Source: Metabacillus_B sp050107715 (GTDB taxonomy: Bacteria; Bacillota; Bacilli; Bacillales; Bacillaceae). From it: a stretch of DNA of 64,000 nt. Made by a program: the position numbers and the translations under genes. Below the pieces are notes generated by a model. The model searched no databases. It saw nothing but the letters and a program-made list of their open reading frames with translations, and was not told the origin of the DNA. The stretch lies in the NCBI RefSeq assembly GCF_050107715.1, contig NZ_JBNILN010000014.1, forward strand, positions 1 through 64,000, read 5' to 3'. This document shows positions 15,847 to 25,608 of the stretch, piece by piece; position 1 is the first letter of the stretch; every line of letters starts with the position of its first letter.

Positions 15847-15877
15847 AAAAGCAGCGACAAATCGTTGTCGCTGCTTT
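15847..15877. terminator. Strong bidirectional hairpin upstream of wapA
   Basis: Perfect 12-bp stem AGCAGCGACAA(A) / TTGTCGCTGCT with a 4-base loop, A-tract before and TTTCCTT after. It can insulate the wapA gene from the GC-rich block to its left. Confidence 0.7.
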
Positions 15878-16141
15878 CCTTCCGGTAAAGGTCTATTGAA
15901 GGATCGGTGCGTTCCCCTCAAAGCTCGCGCTTCGAGTGTACACACACTAGAGAAAAGTCTGTACGCACACCGGTCTGAAGGACGGCTAATTTGGCAGTAT
16001 ATATCCATTGCTATTCATCCCAGATAATTTGACATAAATGAATATGCGATAAGCAATGCTGTTTTTATTATTCGATAAATCAGGCTATTCTTTGATATAC
16101 TTCTGTTCATTTAAACTCTACAAAATGTCGAAATTTGACTA

Positions 16142-19100
16142 ATGAATGAAGTAGGAAACTTATTCCACCACCCTTACAATAAATACGGCGAGATGAATTA
16201 TCTTGTACGACTGCAAGTTGGAAAGGGAAATGAACAAGTGCAAGTAAAACTATGGCAGAAGTGGATGAGTTATCTATTGGCTTTTACTCTCATTCTCACT
16301 TCCATTCCGTTAACCGCTTTAGCTGAAGTGGTTAATTCCAAAGAGGGAAAAAACGTAAAGGAGCTGTCGGTTTCTGGTGAACCAAATGATCAAATTCCAG
16401 AGCCGAAGGAGCCTCCTGTAGGAGAGTTAGTTGAACAACGGACAGAAACGACGAAAGTTTTTTACAAGGGAGACGGGGAATACACAAAAGAAGTCTACTT
16501 GGAACCGATCCATAAAAAAGAAGAGGGAAAAAAGCATTTAGAAGAAATATCTGCTGAATTGGAACAGCCTTCTGCAGGGGAGAATGAAATTGAAACAGAA
16601 AACACCCCTATTGAAACAACGTTTCTAAAAGAAATCCAGAATGGAACGTATGCTACTTTTGCCATCGGGAAAAACCAATTGACGTATACTCTTCTAGAAG
16701 CTTCGGGTGAGGGCATGGATGCCATCCGTCCACAGGATGCAGAAGCCCAAATTAAAGAAGAGACAAATAAAATTACACATCATAATATTTATCCTGACAT
16801 TGATTTGCAGAATTTAACCTTTGATCAAAACACGAAGGAAGATCTCGTCTTACACCGTTTCAATGGATATCATCAATTTAAATTTATGTTGACGACGGAC
16901 ATGGAAGCCATGGAAAAGGAAGATGGATCTATCCAATTTTTAGATGAGAAAAAACGCAGCGTCTTCATCCTGCCAAAACCTTTTATGACAGACTCAAACT
17001 ATGATGATAAAAAAGGGGAAATGGCACGGTCCGATCAGGTGGACTATCAGCTTGAAAAAGCAGAAAAAGGATATGTCCTCACAGTGGCTGCGGATAAAAA
17101 GTGGCTAGAAAGTGAAGACAGGGTATACCCTGTCTATATTGATCCTACAACTTCTGTAACGGCCTCCAATGACACCTTTGCCATGAGTGCCTATCCCACG
17201 ACCAATTATTATTCAGCCTCAAGTAAATGGGATTCAGGCCAAAACCAGTATGTTCTAAAAGTTGGGTACTATGATGGAACAACCGGAACGAACTATGCCT
17301 TTTTAAATCATAGCTCTAATCCTTTCAAAGATATGAACGTGACAAGTGCAACCTTTAATGCTTACGTTACTCATTCCTATTCTGCTTCAACTCCTACTAC
17401 CATATGGCTTGATAAAGTGAACAGTGCTTGGACTGCATCTTCGTTAACCTGGAACAACAAACCGAGTTCCACAAATATTTCCTCTGATAGCGTTGGAAGA
17501 GATCAGTGGGCTCAGTTTAATGTAACAGACACAGTAAAAGCATGGGCAGCGGGAACTGCCAGCAATTACGGATTTAAGCTCCATGCTAATGGAAATGGAA
17601 AAGAGTACTGGAAAAAGATTGTTTCTTCCACAAATTCAGAAAATAAACCGTATCTTTCTGTGAATTACACCATTCCTAAAGCTGGTAAACCTGTTGGGGA
17701 GGCGTATTCAAACGGGGATGGAACAGGATATGTAGACCTTGAGTGGCCAGCTGTAAAAGGAGCGACCAGTTACAAAATCTGGCTGTTCAATGGGGTCGAC
17801 TACGAATATTTTAATGTAGGAAACACGACTAAATGGTCTACACGGGGACAGCGTATCTGGCCGAATGCAACAGATATCCAAAACGGCAAATTTGATATCT
17901 ATCCACCCAATCCGAATGGTGCCGGTACCGAATTGGCTGTAGATCCAAGACCTGTGTATGTGAACTCAAAAGGGAGTTATCCAAACAACCAAAATTACTG
18001 GTTTCGAGTGAGTGCAGTCTTCCCTCAGGGTGAAGGGGAAACATCGGACGCTTATACACCGACTCTTCCCAAACTAACGAAACCGGACGTGCCGGCAGCT
18101 GCTTCTTTCTCGAATGGAAATGGAACAGGATATATTGATGTAAACTGGGAGTCAGTCCCTAATGCATCAGGATATAAAGTTTGGCTATTTAACGGAAAAG
18201 AGCATGAGGCTTTTGATGCCGGCAATGTAACCTCTTGGACAACAAAAGGGAAAAGGATCTGGCCAAAAGACGGGGACTATCGTCTCGAACATTCAGGTGG
18301 CGGCACGGAATTGCCAATCGACCCTTCTGCCAACTATCAATTAGCAAACGGGAGCTATGGGCATGCGACGAACTATTACATTCGCGTCAGTGCCTATAAC
18401 GCTCAGGGAGAAACCGTTTATTCTGATGTGACACGGTCTTATATCACATCATTGAATAAACCGAATGCACCTGCCGGGGTAGCTTATACGAATCTTAAAG
18501 ACAGCAACTCCGGTTATGTAAAATTAAATTGGGAAAAGATTGAAGGGGCTACTGGATATAAAGTCTGGCTTTTTAACGGGGAAACGTATGAAGGCTTTGA
18601 CGCAGGAAATTCGACTACTTGGACCACACAAAACCGGGGAATATGGCCTCATGCTGGAGATGGCAGCCATAAGTTATACCACGATGTAAAAGGAAGCGAG
18701 CTGGCAATCGACCCTTCTCCCATCTACAAATTAGCAGCAAAAGGCTATGAAAAATATAAAAATTATTGGTTCCGCTTGAGTGCGTACGATGAAAAAGGAG
18801 AAACGGTCTACTCCAGTGACACCTTCCGTCCCATTATCGGACAGCCGGTAGAGTTTTTAGGGACTGAAGAATATTGGTCGTTTGCAGAAATTCCAAATGG
18901 ACAGGTGAACATCGCAACCGGGAACCTCATTGTCGATGAAGGCGATTTCTCCATATCCGGAAGAGGACCTGGACTCGGTTTACAAAGAACGTATAACAGC
19001 CTTATGAGCAAGACCGGTATGTTTGGGATGGGATGGCATGCCGATGCAGAAATGAATATGGTGACGTCAGGAAGTGAGGTTCGTTTTACAGATGAGGATG

Positions 19101-22100
19101 GAACTCTCCATACCTTTACGAAAAAGTCAGATGGAACCTTTCAAGCTCCTACAGGTGTCTATCTTGAGCTCGAGGAAAACGCGAGCGAGTACATTCTAAC
19201 GTCTAAAGACCAATCAAAAGCGCATTTCTCCAAAACCAGCGGTCAGTTGATCAAGCAAGTAGACGGTCATGCGAATACGACCTCCTATACGTATTCAAGC
19301 GGACGTCTTTCAAAGATTACAGATGCTTCTGGGCGAACTTTAAACTTTGCCTACAATACAAACGGAAACGTCACTTCCGTAACAGGCCCTGAGAATCGAA
19401 ACGTTCGCTATGAATATTCAGGGGACAAGCTCGTTAAAGTCACCCAAACAGCTGGAGAGGTGACTGCCTACGAATATGATGAAAGCCATCAGTTAACCGG
19501 TGTGCTTGAACCAACCCACACAGCAGAAAAACCTGTTAAAAATCGCTATGTGTACTCAGGTGGGAAAGTCATCGAAGCCTATGATGCCAAAAACCATAAA
19601 TATGCACTAACTTATGACGCTCCTAAACGGAAAGTGATGTATACGGAACCAAATGGGAAGAAAACTTCCTATCTGTATAATGAAGCGGCCAACCCTATTG
19701 AAGTCATAGAGGATACAGAAGGCCTGCAAATAAAGACCACATCTGTTTTTGAAGGCAACAATTTGGTGGAATCGGTAGACCCGAATGATCAAGGGTCTTC
19801 TCAACCAACAGAGACCTTCCAATATGACAGCAACGGGAACGTCACCTCTTCCCAAGATGCCTACGGGACAGAGAGTTATACCTATAACCAAAACAATGAT
19901 GTCACCTCAGTTATCGATACAGAAAACGATGAAACCACTATTTCCTATGACGGACTGGATGCCGTTTCCGAAACGGATCAAGCGGGGAAAAGCTCCTCCG
20001 TATCGCGTTACGACTCGTACGGGAATGTCATTGAATCCAGTCATGAGCTTGTTTCAGGCACGAATCTGCTTGCCAATCCGAGTTTTGAAGCAGGGGTCGC
20101 CTCATGGAAGCTCCTCGGAAGCAGAGATTCCGGAACCATGTCTGAGGACGCTCAGTCAGCTGTCAATGGGCTTTTGGGAAGAAAAGCCGTGAAACTCAGC
20201 TCTCGTTCTACTTCAAGCGGAACGGAACATGGGTATGTTTCCGCAACGCAAGAGCTCTCCGTTCAGGGGAACACGGCTTATACATTAAGTGGCCATATCA
20301 AAACCCAGCTGTCTAAAGCTCATGCATTCTATAATGTAGAATTTTTCGATGCACAGAAATCCAGACTGGGCTGGGCATACAATCGTTATAGCCAGTTGAC
20401 AGGCACGCAGCCTTGGACTGAACGTCAGCTTACGTTTACGACGCCGGAAGGAACGTCTTCCATACGGATCTATCTGGAAGTTGATCATAAAGATCCGAAT
20501 ACTTCGGGAGAGGCATGGTTTGACGGGCTGCATCTTGAAAAAGGAGAAGCGTCTTCCAGTTACAACCCGGTCGTAAACAGCAGCTTCGAATCAGGTGCAG
20601 CCAGCTGGACAGGTTCAGGAGGAAGTGTTGACACTACTACCGGATTTGATGGCTCCAGCTCTCTGAAGGTTGTCCGAACCTCCGCTGCACAGGCAGTTTC
20701 TCAATACAAGCAAACCATTACCATCGGTCAGCCAGCAGGAAGCACCCCGTTCTCCTTTACCCTGACCGGCTTGTCAAAAGCAGATCAGGTGAATGGAACG
20801 CCCGGGAACGGAAATTATTCTTTAATCGCCAAGGTGTACTACACAGATGGAACAACAGGCAGCTACACAGCTGATTTCCCAGCCGGAACCCGGGAGTGGA
20901 ACCGCGGTGCGGTGACGGTGCCAAAATCAAAACCGGTCGATCGCGTGGAGGTCCTTTCCTCCTTTGGCGGAAACACCACTGGTACCGCATGGTTTGATGC
21001 CATCCGTTTAATCAAAGGAAGTGTCATTGCCAAAAGCAAGTATGATGCAGCCGGCAACAATGAGACCGAGACTGAAGATGAAACAGGGAATAAGGCGATC
21101 ATGCAATACGATTCATTCGGGAATGCCGTAAAGGAAACCAATCCGAAAGGCTACAGCAAATCCTTCACGTACGACCTGTCGGATCAGCTGAAGAAACTGC
21201 AGCTCCAAAACGGCACTGATGTCAGCTATGAGTATGATGATAATGGAAACATGCTTTCCAAGGCTATCACTTCTTCTGGAGGGGTCAAGCAGACCTTTAG
21301 CTACCAATACGATGAATTGGGGCAGCTGTTCGAAACCAAGGGCCCATTGCAAGATGTGACGCGGAATGAATATGATCCAAATGGAAACAAAATCAAAACG
21401 ACGCTTCCGAATGGAACCATTGTCAACTGGACGTACGACGGGACGAACCGGGTCAAATCTATTGGCTATAATGGCACCCCTGTTTATGAATACAGCTATG
21501 ACCGGAACGGGAACGAATTGTCCGTAAAAGATCTGGCATCCGAGGGAACGAAAACCCGTACTTTTGACAAAGCCAACCGGGTAACGTCCCTTACCGACCG
21601 GGGCAGCAGCCAAACCTGGACCTATCCAACCGAAACCGATAAACTGAAGTCATTCCAGTTCACGCATGGCGGATTTACTCAGACGAACACCTTCGAGTAC
21701 AATCAAAAGGATCAGAATACCGAAGTTAAGGACGGAACCAGCACCTACCGTTTCGACTATGACGAGCAAGAAAACGTTGGGACCTTTATTACAGGAAACG
21801 GAGCCGGGGCTTCTTTCCAATACGACTCGACAGGTCTGGTACAACAAATCCACGTCGGTCTGCAGGACGGAACGTCGATCTTAAGCGAAAGCTATACCTA
21901 TGACGCCAATGGAAACCGGACGAAAATTGAATCCGGCAACGGGTCCAATGTAAACTATCAATATGATGAACTCGATCAGCTGACGAAGGAAACTTACTCC
22001 AATGGAACGGTCAAAGAGTACAACTATGACGGATTCGGGAACCGCATCTCGATCAAAGAAACAAACGGCGGACAAACCTCCACCGTCGATGCTCAGTACA

Positions 22101-22213
22101 ACCTGGCCAATCAGCTGACCCGTTTCGGCTCGGAAGCGATCACTATGACCTTAACGGAAACCGAACCCAGGATGCCCGATATCAGTACACCTGGGACAGC
22201 CGCGATCAGCTGA
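16142..22213 (+). CDS. wapA: WapA/RHS-repeat polymorphic toxin, N-terminal and core part (frameshifted)
   Basis: 2023 codons up to a premature stop. The order is: signal peptide (KLWQKWMSYLLAFTLILTSI); a variable acidic region; a DNRLRE-type domain (~335-505); three fibronectin-III-like repeats each with YKVWLFNG (~512-640, 646-765, 771-900); the RHS entry motif IATGNLIVDEGDF (~923); YD repeats; two jelly-roll carbohydrate-binding-like modules starting NPSFEAGVASW (~1308) and SSFESGAASW (~1474); further YD repeats. These build the shell that encloses a C-terminal toxin used in contact-dependent inhibition. Start uncertain: ATG 16142, ATG 16193 or GTG 16238, the last with GGAAAGGG upstream and closest to the signal peptide. 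A one-base loss near 22143 shifts the frame. Confidence 0.88.
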   Translation: MNEVGNLFHHPYNKYGEMNYLVRLQVGKGNEQVQVKLWQKWMSYLLAFTLILTSIPLTALAEVVNSKEGKNVKELSVSGEPNDQIPEPKEPPVGELVEQRTETTKVFYKGDGEYTKEVYLEPIHKKEEGKKHLEEISAELEQPSAGENEIETENTPIETTFLKEIQNGTYATFAIGKNQLTYTLLEASGEGMDAIRPQDAEAQIKEETNKITHHNIYPDIDLQNLTFDQNTKEDLVLHRFNGYHQFKFMLTTDMEAMEKEDGSIQFLDEKKRSVFILPKPFMTDSNYDDKKGEMARSDQVDYQLEKAEKGYVLTVAADKKWLESEDRVYPVYIDPTTSVTASNDTFAMSAYPTTNYYSASSKWDSGQNQYVLKVGYYDGTTGTNYAFLNHSSNPFKDMNVTSATFNAYVTHSYSASTPTTIWLDKVNSAWTASSLTWNNKPSSTNISSDSVGRDQWAQFNVTDTVKAWAAGTASNYGFKLHANGNGKEYWKKIVSSTNSENKPYLSVNYTIPKAGKPVGEAYSNGDGTGYVDLEWPAVKGATSYKIWLFNGVDYEYFNVGNTTKWSTRGQRIWPNATDIQNGKFDIYPPNPNGAGTELAVDPRPVYVNSKGSYPNNQNYWFRVSAVFPQGEGETSDAYTPTLPKLTKPDVPAAASFSNGNGTGYIDVNWESVPNASGYKVWLFNGKEHEAFDAGNVTSWTTKGKRIWPKDGDYRLEHSGGGTELPIDPSANYQLANGSYGHATNYYIRVSAYNAQGETVYSDVTRSYITSLNKPNAPAGVAYTNLKDSNSGYVKLNWEKIEGATGYKVWLFNGETYEGFDAGNSTTWTTQNRGIWPHAGDGSHKLYHDVKGSELAIDPSPIYKLAAKGYEKYKNYWFRLSAYDEKGETVYSSDTFRPIIGQPVEFLGTEEYWSFAEIPNGQVNIATGNLIVDEGDFSISGRGPGLGLQRTYNSLMSKTGMFGMGWHADAEMNMVTSGSEVRFTDEDGTLHTFTKKSDGTFQAPTGVYLELEENASEYILTSKDQSKAHFSKTSGQLIKQVDGHANTTSYTYSSGRLSKITDASGRTLNFAYNTNGNVTSVTGPENRNVRYEYSGDKLVKVTQTAGEVTAYEYDESHQLTGVLEPTHTAEKPVKNRYVYSGGKVIEAYDAKNHKYALTYDAPKRKVMYTEPNGKKTSYLYNEAANPIEVIEDTEGLQIKTTSVFEGNNLVESVDPNDQGSSQPTETFQYDSNGNVTSSQDAYGTESYTYNQNNDVTSVIDTENDETTISYDGLDAVSETDQAGKSSSVSRYDSYGNVIESSHELVSGTNLLANPSFEAGVASWKLLGSRDSGTMSEDAQSAVNGLLGRKAVKLSSRSTSSGTEHGYVSATQELSVQGNTAYTLSGHIKTQLSKAHAFYNVEFFDAQKSRLGWAYNRYSQLTGTQPWTERQLTFTTPEGTSSIRIYLEVDHKDPNTSGEAWFDGLHLEKGEASSSYNPVVNSSFESGAASWTGSGGSVDTTTGFDGSSSLKVVRTSAAQAVSQYKQTITIGQPAGSTPFSFTLTGLSKADQVNGTPGNGNYSLIAKVYYTDGTTGSYTADFPAGTREWNRGAVTVPKSKPVDRVEVLSSFGGNTTGTAWFDAIRLIKGSVIAKSKYDAAGNNETETEDETGNKAIMQYDSFGNAVKETNPKGYSKSFTYDLSDQLKKLQLQNGTDVSYEYDDNGNMLSKAITSSGGVKQTFSYQYDELGQLFETKGPLQDVTRNEYDPNGNKIKTTLPNGTIVNWTYDGTNRVKSIGYNGTPVYEYSYDRNGNELSVKDLASEGTKTRTFDKANRVTSLTDRGSSQTWTYPTETDKLKSFQFTHGGFTQTNTFEYNQKDQNTEVKDGTSTYRFDYDEQENVGTFITGNGAGASFQYDSTGLVQQIHVGLQDGTSILSESYTYDANGNRTKIESGNGSNVNYQYDELDQLTKETYSNGTVKEYNYDGFGNRISIKETNGGQTSTVDAQYNLANQLTRFGSEAITMTLTETEPRMPDISTPGTAAIS

Positions 22214-22293
22214 CCGCCGTCACGAAAAAAGGCGAATCCCAACCGTTTGCCACTTACAAATACAACGAAGGCGGCAAACGCATCCAAAAAACC

Positions 22294-23130
22294 GTGAACG
22301 GAACCGTCACGAACTATTTCTACGACGGGGACAGCCTGAACGTCCTCTACGAAACCAACGGCAGCAACCAAGTCGTCCGTTCCTACACCTATTCAGAAGG
22401 TGGCCAGCTGCTTTCAATGAAGAAAGGGTCAAACCAATACTTCTATCACTACAATGCCCGCGGGGACGTCATCGCGTTAACAGACGCCCAGAGTAATATT
22501 GTGGCATCCTATGAGTACGATGCATGGGGAAAAGTACTGAAAGAAGTAGAACAAGATTCAGTAAAGAACAACCCTTACCGGTATGCAGGGTATCAGTATG
22601 ATAAAGAAACAGGCATGTATTATCTGATTGCCCGGTATTATGAGCCGAAACACGGTGTATTTTTAGCCTTAGATCCATATCCCGGGGATGATAACGATCT
22701 GCTTACTCAAAATGGGTACAATTATGCCAATAACAACCCTGTGATAATGATAGACCCTGATGGCTGGATGTCAAAAAACCAGGATCATGGAGGAGCAGGC
22801 GGTGGAGGAGCTTTTGGATGGGCTAGGACGCCAAAAAGTGTTCCGTCAAATATGAATCCAAATATTAAAAGTTCTTCATCTAGTTATAGAAATGTAACTA
22901 ATAATAATTCTATTCATAATAGGCAAACAAATATCACTAAATCTAGTTTTGAAAGAAGCCTAATTAATCAAGGTTGGAAAAAATCAAAATCTAAAGATGG
23001 AAAAGTAACAATACTAACAAAAAACGGGTCTAAATATATCACTAGAAGCTTCTCAAAATCTGGTGGTCCTACAGCAGAATTCATTCCAAAAGGAAAGAAA
23101 AAACCCACACTCAAAATTAGATTGAAATGA
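22294..23130 (+). CDS. wapA: WapA/RHS C-terminal part: RHS core end plus toxin tip
   Basis: Continues the RHS shell in the next frame; the homologous frame is already open from about 22147 (YDLNGNRTQDARYQYTWDSR). It contains the conserved RHS-associated core RYAGYQYDKETGMYYLIARYY and FLALDPYPGDD, ending in YANNNPVIMIDPDG, after which base composition drops sharply to AT-rich. The last ~115 residues are the variable toxin tip, ending in GWKKSKSKDGKVTILTKNG and a basic tail; I cannot assign its activity. The ATG at 22294 has no good ribosome site, so this part is either untranslated or reached only if the frameshift is a sequence error or is suppressed. Confidence 0.8.
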   Translation: MNGTVTNYFYDGDSLNVLYETNGSNQVVRSYTYSEGGQLLSMKKGSNQYFYHYNARGDVIALTDAQSNIVASYEYDAWGKVLKEVEQDSVKNNPYRYAGYQYDKETGMYYLIARYYEPKHGVFLALDPYPGDDNDLLTQNGYNYANNNPVIMIDPDGWMSKNQDHGGAGGGGAFGWARTPKSVPSNMNPNIKSSSSSYRNVTNNNSIHNRQTNITKSSFERSLINQGWKKSKSKDGKVTILTKNGSKYITRSFSKSGGPTAEFIPKGKKKPTLKIRLK

Positions 23131-23143
23131 TGGAGGAAGAAAA

Positions 23144-23752
23144 ATGGACACTAATTTACTATTCGTGAAGAACTATAAAGAGTTTTTCGAACTTAAGAAA
23201 ATGGTAACCGACACCTTTCTCATAGAAAATAATCTTCCTTACAAAGTTTTTCAACCCCAATTTAGTTCTTTTTTGTTCGAAGAATTCGATTGGTGCATGA
23301 GTAATGAATTTTGGAAAACCATCCGAAAAATAGCAGATATTACAGATGAATCGTATATTATTTCTGCAGTTCTAGACCCTGATCCAATAGAGTATTTTTT
23401 TAAAGAGTTTAATTATTATAACTGGATCAAAATACCAAAGGATCTTCCAGATGATAGTTACGAGGAAACGTTAGAATTAGGTCCAAAAGAAAGTCCAGCA
23501 GACGCAATACTATACAATTCTTTTACTATAGTTTGGTTATCTCCCTCAAAGAAATGGGGAATTTGGGGAGATAGAGAATATGGAGTTTCTGTCATGGGTT
23601 TTCAGAATGAGGAAGTGAAAAAGAGTTTAATGCCATTTTTGTATTCCTGGCGTTCATTAGACGAAACGGTACTTTCGCGCATCGGAATAAATTTTAGGAA
23701 CCAAAAAACCCACCAAGAGTTCGGTGAAATTTTAAAACTAAATTATTCTTAA
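23144..23752 (+). CDS. Putative immunity protein for the WapA toxin tip
   Basis: 202 aa, acidic and aromatic-rich, no signal peptide, family not recognised. It starts 13 bases after the wapA stop codon with GGAGG in the gap, the standard arrangement of a toxin and its cognate immunity gene. Composition is AT-rich like the toxin tip and unlike the RHS core, so the two moved as one cassette. Immunity is inferred from position only. Confidence 0.7.
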   Translation: MDTNLLFVKNYKEFFELKKMVTDTFLIENNLPYKVFQPQFSSFLFEEFDWCMSNEFWKTIRKIADITDESYIISAVLDPDPIEYFFKEFNYYNWIKIPKDLPDDSYEETLELGPKESPADAILYNSFTIVWLSPSKKWGIWGDREYGVSVMGFQNEEVKKSLMPFLYSWRSLDETVLSRIGINFRNQKTHQEFGEILKLNYS

Positions 23753-23865
23753 AATTAAATATAAATCGAACAGTAGCTTCATAATAGGAGAAAATATATT
23801 TAAGGATTCAGCTTCACGCTAGCAACACTGTTTATCGAAATCATCAAAGCAAACTTCTAGAACAG

Positions 23866-23890
23866 GAGAAGGTTAGCCTTCTCTTTTTTT
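23866..23890 (+). terminator. Terminator after the first toxin/immunity cassette
   Basis: Perfect 7-bp stem GAGAAGG / CCTTCTC with loop TTAG followed by seven Ts. Confidence 0.9.
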
Positions 23891-23899
23891 GTGAACTAA

Positions 23900-24154
23900 A
23901 GTAGACAAAATAAACAGGTTAATTGTCAAAATATTAAGAACTCAGAAAAATCATGGAATAGGTATGAAAAGCGACAAAAAGAACATGCAAAAAAGGGGCG
24001 ATACACTTTTAGAGTTTTATCTAGGACAAAACCAGGTCGACAAGCAAGAAGGTATGAGCAAAAATGGATAAATAGATTAGGTGGGCCAAACAACTTTTTA
24101 GAAAACAAGAGAAATGAGATTAGCCGAAAAAAATGGAGGAAGTATAAAATATAA
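23900..24154 (+). pseudogene. Orphan WapA/RHS toxin tip without start codon
   Basis: An open frame of 84 codons with no start codon or ribosome site. It encodes a basic tail with RYTFRVLSRTKPGRQARRYEQ, then KWINRLGGPN and KRNEISRKKW, a pattern common at the C-termini of RHS/WapA toxins. It lies directly before an Imm26-like immunity gene. It is a displaced toxin cassette that could be joined to the RHS core by recombination; in its present place it should not be expressed as a protein. Confidence 0.7.
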
Positions 24155-24173
24155 TTTGAAACAGGTGAAAAAA

Positions 24174-24905
24174 ATGGAAAAAATACTTTTAGGTGCTGTT
24201 ACGATCAATTTTCCTGATGAAACTATTTCTTACTTTTATATATCGCAAGATTTCGTCTCAGTTCTAAATGCAGAAACTAATTTCAATGCTTTAAAAGACA
24301 TTAGAAGTATTTTGAGAAATCGTCTGGAAGCAAGAGTGTATAAGAGACTAGATTTTGACTCCGAAAGCGATTCTGTAGTGATAACAACGTCTAAAGGCGA
24401 ACTTATTCTAAAAGTTGCCATCTTAATTAACCAACTTGCAAATATAGAGATTTCTAATCAAGAAGTTGAAAAAGCAAAAAGTCTAATAAACACTTACAAA
24501 AGACCAAAAAAGCAAAAATGGAAAGAAGGTACCGTTTTTACTGTACCTATGAAAAACAATTCATTTGTGCTCGCTCAAGTCTTAGAAAAAATAAATAGTT
24601 TTACAGCGTTTTGCGCATTTTATAATAATAGTTATACGGAATTGCCCAATGTTCATGATGAACTTTCAAGATTAAAGCCTAGCCTATTAATTACTATATT
24701 CACAGACAACTTAGATAATCATGTGTACAAAGTAATCGATCATTTCTCCCCTATTGCTGTGGTTCCAGACAATGAAACAACCGAAGTGATACGTCTTTCA
24801 TATTTTTACAGTTCCATATTAATAGAATTTGCTGAAGCTATGAATGGTATAAGACAATTCGAGCCCCATCATGAGGAGATATTGGAGATGCAGCAAGAAC
24901 ATTGA
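24174..24905 (+). CDS. Imm26-like immunity protein for the orphan toxin tip
   Basis: 243 aa. An N-terminal ~100 residues of unknown type is followed by a domain with KWKEGTVFTVPMKNNSFVLAQVLEK, the typical opening of the Imm26 immunity family, then FCAFYNN and LLITIFT strands. The ATG at 24174 is chosen because AGGTGA lies 6 bases upstream and because upstream codons overlap the orphan toxin frame. It starts 19 bases after the toxin-tip stop, as expected for a cognate pair. Keeping the immunity gene protects against siblings that still deploy the old tip. Confidence 0.72.
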   Translation: MEKILLGAVTINFPDETISYFYISQDFVSVLNAETNFNALKDIRSILRNRLEARVYKRLDFDSESDSVVITTSKGELILKVAILINQLANIEISNQEVEKAKSLINTYKRPKKQKWKEGTVFTVPMKNNSFVLAQVLEKINSFTAFCAFYNNSYTELPNVHDELSRLKPSLLITIFTDNLDNHVYKVIDHFSPIAVVPDNETTEVIRLSYFYSSILIEFAEAMNGIRQFEPHHEEILEMQQEH

Positions 24906-24943
24906 GGAACGTATTTTGTGACATGGGGACAGGTTCCTCTAGT

Positions 24944-24979
24944 AAAGCTCTAAAGAGAGAAATTCTCTGCGGGGCTTTT
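24944..24979 (+). terminator. Terminator after the Imm26-like gene
   Basis: AAAGCTC ... GGGGCTTTT outer stem with an AGAGA / TCTCT inner pairing and a T-rich end. Confidence 0.65.
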
Positions 24980-25608
24980 CTTTATGTATATAAGTTAAGC
25001 ATTGGCCTTGAGAAAAGAAGGACAGGGACCCCGCCCTTAAGTTTGAGTACAACTAGAATTAGGTGACATTGATATATAGTTCTAAATAGACCTAGTTTTG
25101 TCACCCAGCATTGATCCAAGACTTCACCATTAGCTTTTATATACTTCGGTACATTAGACGGTGATTATGATTACACTCAACTGAAAAGTCCTTGTTCGGG
25201 CGGAAGTAAGGAATAACCCTCCTACATTCAAATTTCAGATGGTCCTACATACACATGGGAATGCATACGGACGCAAAATTTGATGATGAGATGTATCACT
25301 ATTTAACTGGTTTAATTGCAAAAGTTTCTGGAAAAGATTTAAAACAGAAACTCTATAGCCATTCCATCTGTACAGGAAAGTATCCCTGTTTGATAAGCTC
25401 TTTCTATACATTTTCACCAATAATTCGGATAATTTCTTTCACCTCTTTTCCCAAGCTCTCCCCCTAAGTTGTTATCATTTACCAAAATCAAAACAAGTAT
25501 AAAGAGGTATTATAGAAAATTAAGGGGTAGAAAAGATGGCGGAATCAGGAGTTATTGATAGAAAAGGCTAAAAATGATTAAGAAATATCTTAGAAAGGAA
25601 CGGTAACA
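24980..25608. other. Gene-free stretch between toxin cluster and zinc-ribbon gene
   Basis: No gene I can support. A plus-strand frame at 25255-25467 begins with a plausible stretch (DDEMYHYLTGLIAKVSGKDLK) that then degenerates; it may be the ghost of another toxin tip. A GTGACATGGGGACAGGTTCCT word at 24917-24937 resembles dispersed repeats of Bacillus genomes. Confidence 0.35.

Noticed and set aside
15745..16008. 87-codon minus-strand frame ending in KRKRRGKEAKPTQ
   Set aside because: The basic C-terminus looks somewhat protein-like, but it spans the strong hairpin at 15847-15877 and lacks a clear ribosome site. It could be a relic, but I cannot support a gene.
22130..22300. Programmed ribosomal frameshift in wapA
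   Set aside because: No heptameric slippery sequence or downstream pseudoknot is evident at the break. A plain one-base deletion explains it better.
25255..25467. Plus-strand frame beginning MHTDAKFDDEMYHYLTGLIAK
   Set aside because: It degenerates after about 35 codons and has no ribosome site. It may be the ghost of another toxin tip but is too weak to call.
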